Positions 60,293-64,000 of a DNA stretch of 64,000 nt are shown here, piece after piece. Location: positions 2,468,501 to 2,532,500 of the forward strand of contig NZ_CP013118.1 of the NCBI RefSeq assembly GCF_001443605.1, in the 5' to 3' direction. A program made the translations under genes and the position numbers. The notes below the pieces were generated by a model, which saw nothing but the letters and a program-made list of their open reading frames with translations, was not told where the DNA came from and ran no database searches. How positions within the stretch are numbered: the first letter of the stretch is position 1; every line of letters starts with the position of its first letter. The DNA is from Salinivirga cyanobacteriivorans. Lineage in GTDB: Bacteria; Bacteroidota; Bacteroidia; Bacteroidales; Salinivirgaceae.

Positions 60293-61717
60293 TTGAAGAC
60301 AAGTCACAAAATACTATTATTTGTTTGCCTGATTGCTTTAAATCCTGTTTTAGCCCAAAATGTGGATGTCCGTCTTGAGGGTGTAAATGGCATTACGAAG
60401 CCTGTCAACACCTTAGTCCTTAAACAGCCTCTCAATCCTACAGTCGATATCAATATTAAAACCCATAATAATTTATTGAAAAGGTATGATGCCAACCCCG
60501 TTTTTTCTCCAGTGTTAAAACCAAACATCGAAGTGGCACGGTTTATCAAATATCAGATAAACAGCTTTTTCGCCAGCAATAATATTTCTATATCCAATCA
60601 GTCTCCATATACACTGAATATATTGATAGACCAATTCGAGGTGAATTATTTATCCGGAAGCGGGTGGACCGGTTCCGCTAAAATAGATGTGACCCTGAAG
60701 GAAAAAAAGCAGCTTTTATATGAGCAATCTACCATGGGGTTTAAAAAAATAAAAGATAACCCACAGAATTATCAACAGGGAGCAAATGCTGTGGTGAAGG
60801 CATTCCATCAGGCTATAAATGCAGTAAACTGGCAGGAAATGTTGAGTAAGGTTGAACCTGAAAAAACTACTGCAGCAAAAGTTTCAAAGCCTCAAAAATA
60901 TAATATGAAAGCCTCAAAACATGAAAAAAAGCAAATCCCGAAAGTATCAGATATAGACCAAAAAATTCCCTTTGCAACCAAGACAAGAGAAAACACTTTT
61001 GCAGTAATCATAGGAAACGAAAAATACGATAACGAAATACCAGTAAAGTATGCTGAAAACGATGCCCGTATATTTCATCAATATGTAACACAAACCCTCG
61101 GTGTACCTGAAAAACAGGCTCACCTCGTTTTGAATGCTACTTATGGTAAAATGCTGGGTGAACTTGACTGGCTGACCAATATAACCAAAACCTTTGGTAA
61201 AAAAGCCACAATTATTTTTTACTATGCCGGACATGGAATGCCTGATGAGCAAAACCGAAAACCATATCTTTTACCAATAGACGGGAATGCTTCACAAGAG
61301 CGAACCGCCATATCTATCAGTGAGATTTATAATAGCCTGACTCAACATCCAACCAACAGAGTGCTTGTTTTTTTTGATGCCTGTTTCAGTGGTGCTGCCC
61401 GTGATGGCATGCTTGCCTCTGGCCGCGGAGTACGTATAAAACCCCGTGAAACCGTCATCAAAGGGAACATGGTTGTTTTTTCCGCTGTATCGGACAAGGA
61501 AACAGCACATCCTTATGATGAAGAATCTCACGGTTTGTTCTCGTATTTTTTAATGAAAAAGATTCAGGAAACCCGGGGTAAAGTTACTTTGGGAGAACTC
61601 TATAATTTCATCAGACAACAAGTTAATCAGCAGTCAGTTATCAATGGAAAAGAGCAAAACCCCAAAGTGAATGTTAGCCCAGATGTACTCACAGAATGGG
61701 AAGACCTCGATTTGTAG
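60293..61717 (+). CDS. Exported caspase-like (C14) peptidase with an N-terminal extra domain
   Basis: 474 residues from TTG at 60293, which gives a clean signal peptide (MKTSHKILLFVCLIALNPVLAQ); an ATG at 60212 adds 27 residues containing a second hydrophobic run. Residues about 25-190 form an alpha/beta domain resembling LptE/YajG-type lipoprotein domains. The C-terminal 250 residues form the caspase fold: His314 in FYYAGHGMP and Cys364 in VFFDACFSGAAR, the His-Cys dyad of metacaspase/gingipain-like C14 enzymes. Substrate and role are unknown. It is followed by thpR. Confidence 0.85.
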   Translation: MKTSHKILLFVCLIALNPVLAQNVDVRLEGVNGITKPVNTLVLKQPLNPTVDINIKTHNNLLKRYDANPVFSPVLKPNIEVARFIKYQINSFFASNNISISNQSPYTLNILIDQFEVNYLSGSGWTGSAKIDVTLKEKKQLLYEQSTMGFKKIKDNPQNYQQGANAVVKAFHQAINAVNWQEMLSKVEPEKTTAAKVSKPQKYNMKASKHEKKQIPKVSDIDQKIPFATKTRENTFAVIIGNEKYDNEIPVKYAENDARIFHQYVTQTLGVPEKQAHLVLNATYGKMLGELDWLTNITKTFGKKATIIFYYAGHGMPDEQNRKPYLLPIDGNASQERTAISISEIYNSLTQHPTNRVLVFFDACFSGAARDGMLASGRGVRIKPRETVIKGNMVVFSAVSDKETAHPYDEESHGLFSYFLMKKIQETRGKVTLGELYNFIRQQVNQQSVINGKEQNPKVNVSPDVLTEWEDLDL

Positions 61718-61741
61718 AATCCACAAAAAAATTATTTGCTT

Positions 61742-62290
61742 ATGCCCCAGTCAAAGACACGATGTTTCGTTTCATTGACACTTCCTCGCATCATTATTGA
61801 CGACATTGTAAAACTGCAATATCGAATTAAACAAGCCGGCTTAATTGGAGGAAAGTATACTGCCCCGGATAATATCCATCTTACCCTGAAATTCCTTGGT
61901 GAAATTACCTATCAGCAGATAGATTGGGTTGACCGGGCTTTGAGTCAGATTAGTTTAGAGCCATTTAATGTAAAACTGGGAGAGGCCGGAGTTTTTAGCA
62001 AACGGCACATCAGAATCATCTGGATGCATTTACTGGGAGCCAACGAAATACAAAAAAAGGTTGATGAGGCGCTAAGCCAACTGTTCAAACCAGAAGAACG
62101 GTTTATGAGCCACATTACAATGGCAAGAGTCAAGTATTTGAAGGTCGAAAAAGAAAAAGTACTTCAGTTTTTAGAGCAAATATCCAGTAGCACTCAACCT
62201 GAGCGTATTGATACATTCACATTAAAAAAGTCAACACTTACCCCCAGCGGTCCAATCTATGAAACCCTGAAAAAATACAGTGCCAGTTGA
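61742..62290 (+). CDS. thpR: RNA 2',3'-cyclic phosphodiesterase (2H family)
   Basis: 182 residues. The two catalytic HxT/S motifs of the 2H phosphoesterase superfamily are visible, HLTLKFLG and HITMARV. ATG at 61742 (MPQSKTRCFVSLTLPR) is chosen; a TTG two codons earlier is less likely. It opens 2',3'-cyclic ends of RNA, as in bacterial LigT/ThpR. It is the last gene before the rRNA operon. Confidence 0.92.
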   Translation: MPQSKTRCFVSLTLPRIIIDDIVKLQYRIKQAGLIGGKYTAPDNIHLTLKFLGEITYQQIDWVDRALSQISLEPFNVKLGEAGVFSKRHIRIIWMHLLGANEIQKKVDEALSQLFKPEERFMSHITMARVKYLKVEKEKVLQFLEQISSSTQPERIDTFTLKKSTLTPSGPIYETLKKYSAS

Positions 62291-62306
62291 TTTTTTAATC
62301 AGCTGT

Positions 62307-62342
62307 ATTTTAGGGGTTAGCAAGACCGACCCCAAAAAATTT
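62307..62342. terminator. Hairpin between thpR and the rRNA promoters
   Basis: GGGGT…ACCCC stem flanked by TTTTA on one side and AAAAAAT on the other. It is a plausible symmetric terminator that would shield the rRNA promoters from thpR transcripts. Confidence 0.45.
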
Positions 62343-62362
62343 ATATTTAAGTGATATTTTTA

Positions 62363-62394
62363 TTTGGAACTTAAAAAAAGATCTTCTACTTTTG
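62363..62394 (+). promoter_or_regulatory. rRNA promoter P1
   Basis: TTTG (62363-62366) and TACTTTTG (62387-62394) match the Bacteroidetes -33 TTTG and -7 TAnnTTTG with a 20-bp gap. It is about 270 bp before the 16S start. Confidence 0.6.
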
Positions 62395-62509
62395 CACCCG
62401 CTTTGATAGAAAAAGCGCAGATATTTGAGAGAGATTGAGTGGTTTTGAGCAGAATAGAAAGAGGAGAAATTCGGCAAGAAAAAAAGTTTAAAAAAACTTT
62501 ACTAAATAG

Positions 62510-62540
62510 TTGTCGGCGGAAAAAATTAGCTTTATCTTTG
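62510..62540 (+). promoter_or_regulatory. rRNA promoter P2
   Basis: TTG (62510-62512) and TATCTTTG (62533-62540) with the same 20-bp gap as P1. It is about 120 bp before the 16S start. Confidence 0.6.
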
Positions 62541-62583
62541 CAGCCCGCAAAAGTAAGAATAGAGGGGAGATGAGAGCGGGAAA

Positions 62584-62594
62584 TGATCTTTGAA
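62584..62594 (+). promoter_or_regulatory. boxA-like antitermination site
   Basis: TGATCTTTGAA resembles the boxA core (TGCTCTTTA/GA) and sits in the leader between P2 and the 16S gene, where rRNA antitermination boxes are found. Motif-based only. Confidence 0.4.
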
Positions 62595-62661
62595 AAGAAT
62601 GAAGGTAGCAAACCCTGTAAGGTAGGATCAGTCTTAAAAGAAAATTTTTAAGATTTTAATT

Positions 62662-64000
<1,339 letters not shown>

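Overview
The window is a chromosomal segment of a Bacteroidetes bacterium, most likely order Bacteroidales/Marinilabiliales. The evidence is a Bacteroidetes-type 16S rRNA gene at the right edge, two proteins with type IX secretion (Por) C-terminal sorting domains, phylum-typical families (DUF4175, DUF4292, DUF2851, DUF2723, DUF2797, paired DUF3857 proteins), TAnnTTTG-type promoter elements and few Shine-Dalgarno sequences. No phage or CRISPR array was found; mobile DNA is limited to short elements.

Layout. 1-14.3 kb: a minus-strand block running nadA -> MORN-repeat protein -> flippase -> dut -> TPR lipoprotein -> DUF4292 lipoprotein -> EnvC-like murein hydrolase activator -> DUF4175 membrane protein -> RsbW-like ATPase -> ybeY -> mnmG. 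It is followed by two parS-like 16-mers and the first 29 codons of a probable adenine deaminase gene. mnmG beside parS suggests an origin-proximal locus. 14.9-29.3 kb: mainly plus-strand housekeeping genes (rpiB, an Rrf2 regulator, a lipoprotein with an Ig-like region, two glycosyltransferases, pyrC, a serA-like dehydrogenase, fbp, a PatB-type lyase, a secreted esterase), with lysC on the minus strand. A LacI/PurR-type operator lies upstream of fbp.

29.3-32.7 kb: a nested mobile-element locus. An intact IS1634-family insertion sequence (1622 bp, 14-bp perfect terminal repeats) is flanked by an exact 90-bp direct repeat. It sits inside one of two ~145-bp direct repeats that flank a 672-bp non-coding element ('A'). 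A related 435-bp element ('B') at 44.9 kb is flanked by 164-bp direct repeats. A and B carry IS-like ends, lack a transposase, and both sit where a convergent gene's 3' end was duplicated, leaving one intact gene copy and a fossil. This family of long-target-duplication elements is the most unusual content of the window. 35.8-37.1 kb holds three copies (one partial) of a third repeat, ~182 bp with 15-bp inverted ends, around an overlapping DUF4160-DUF2442 gene pair.

32.8-62.3 kb: K+ channel, DUF2851, pepE, cyclophilin, rsgA, DUF2797, heptose-7-phosphate kinase, a T9SS-exported M1 peptidase, an alpha/beta hydrolase, a sulfotransferase with a flippase (surface polysaccharide), a very large DUF2723 glycosyltransferase-like protein, a Spy-like protein, a Wzi-like outer-membrane protein, a bleomycin-hydrolase-like C1 peptidase, two DUF3857 proteins (one with an intact transglutaminase triad, one without), an exported caspase-like protein and thpR. 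The window ends in an rRNA operon with two tandem promoters and the first ~1.34 kb of 16S rRNA.
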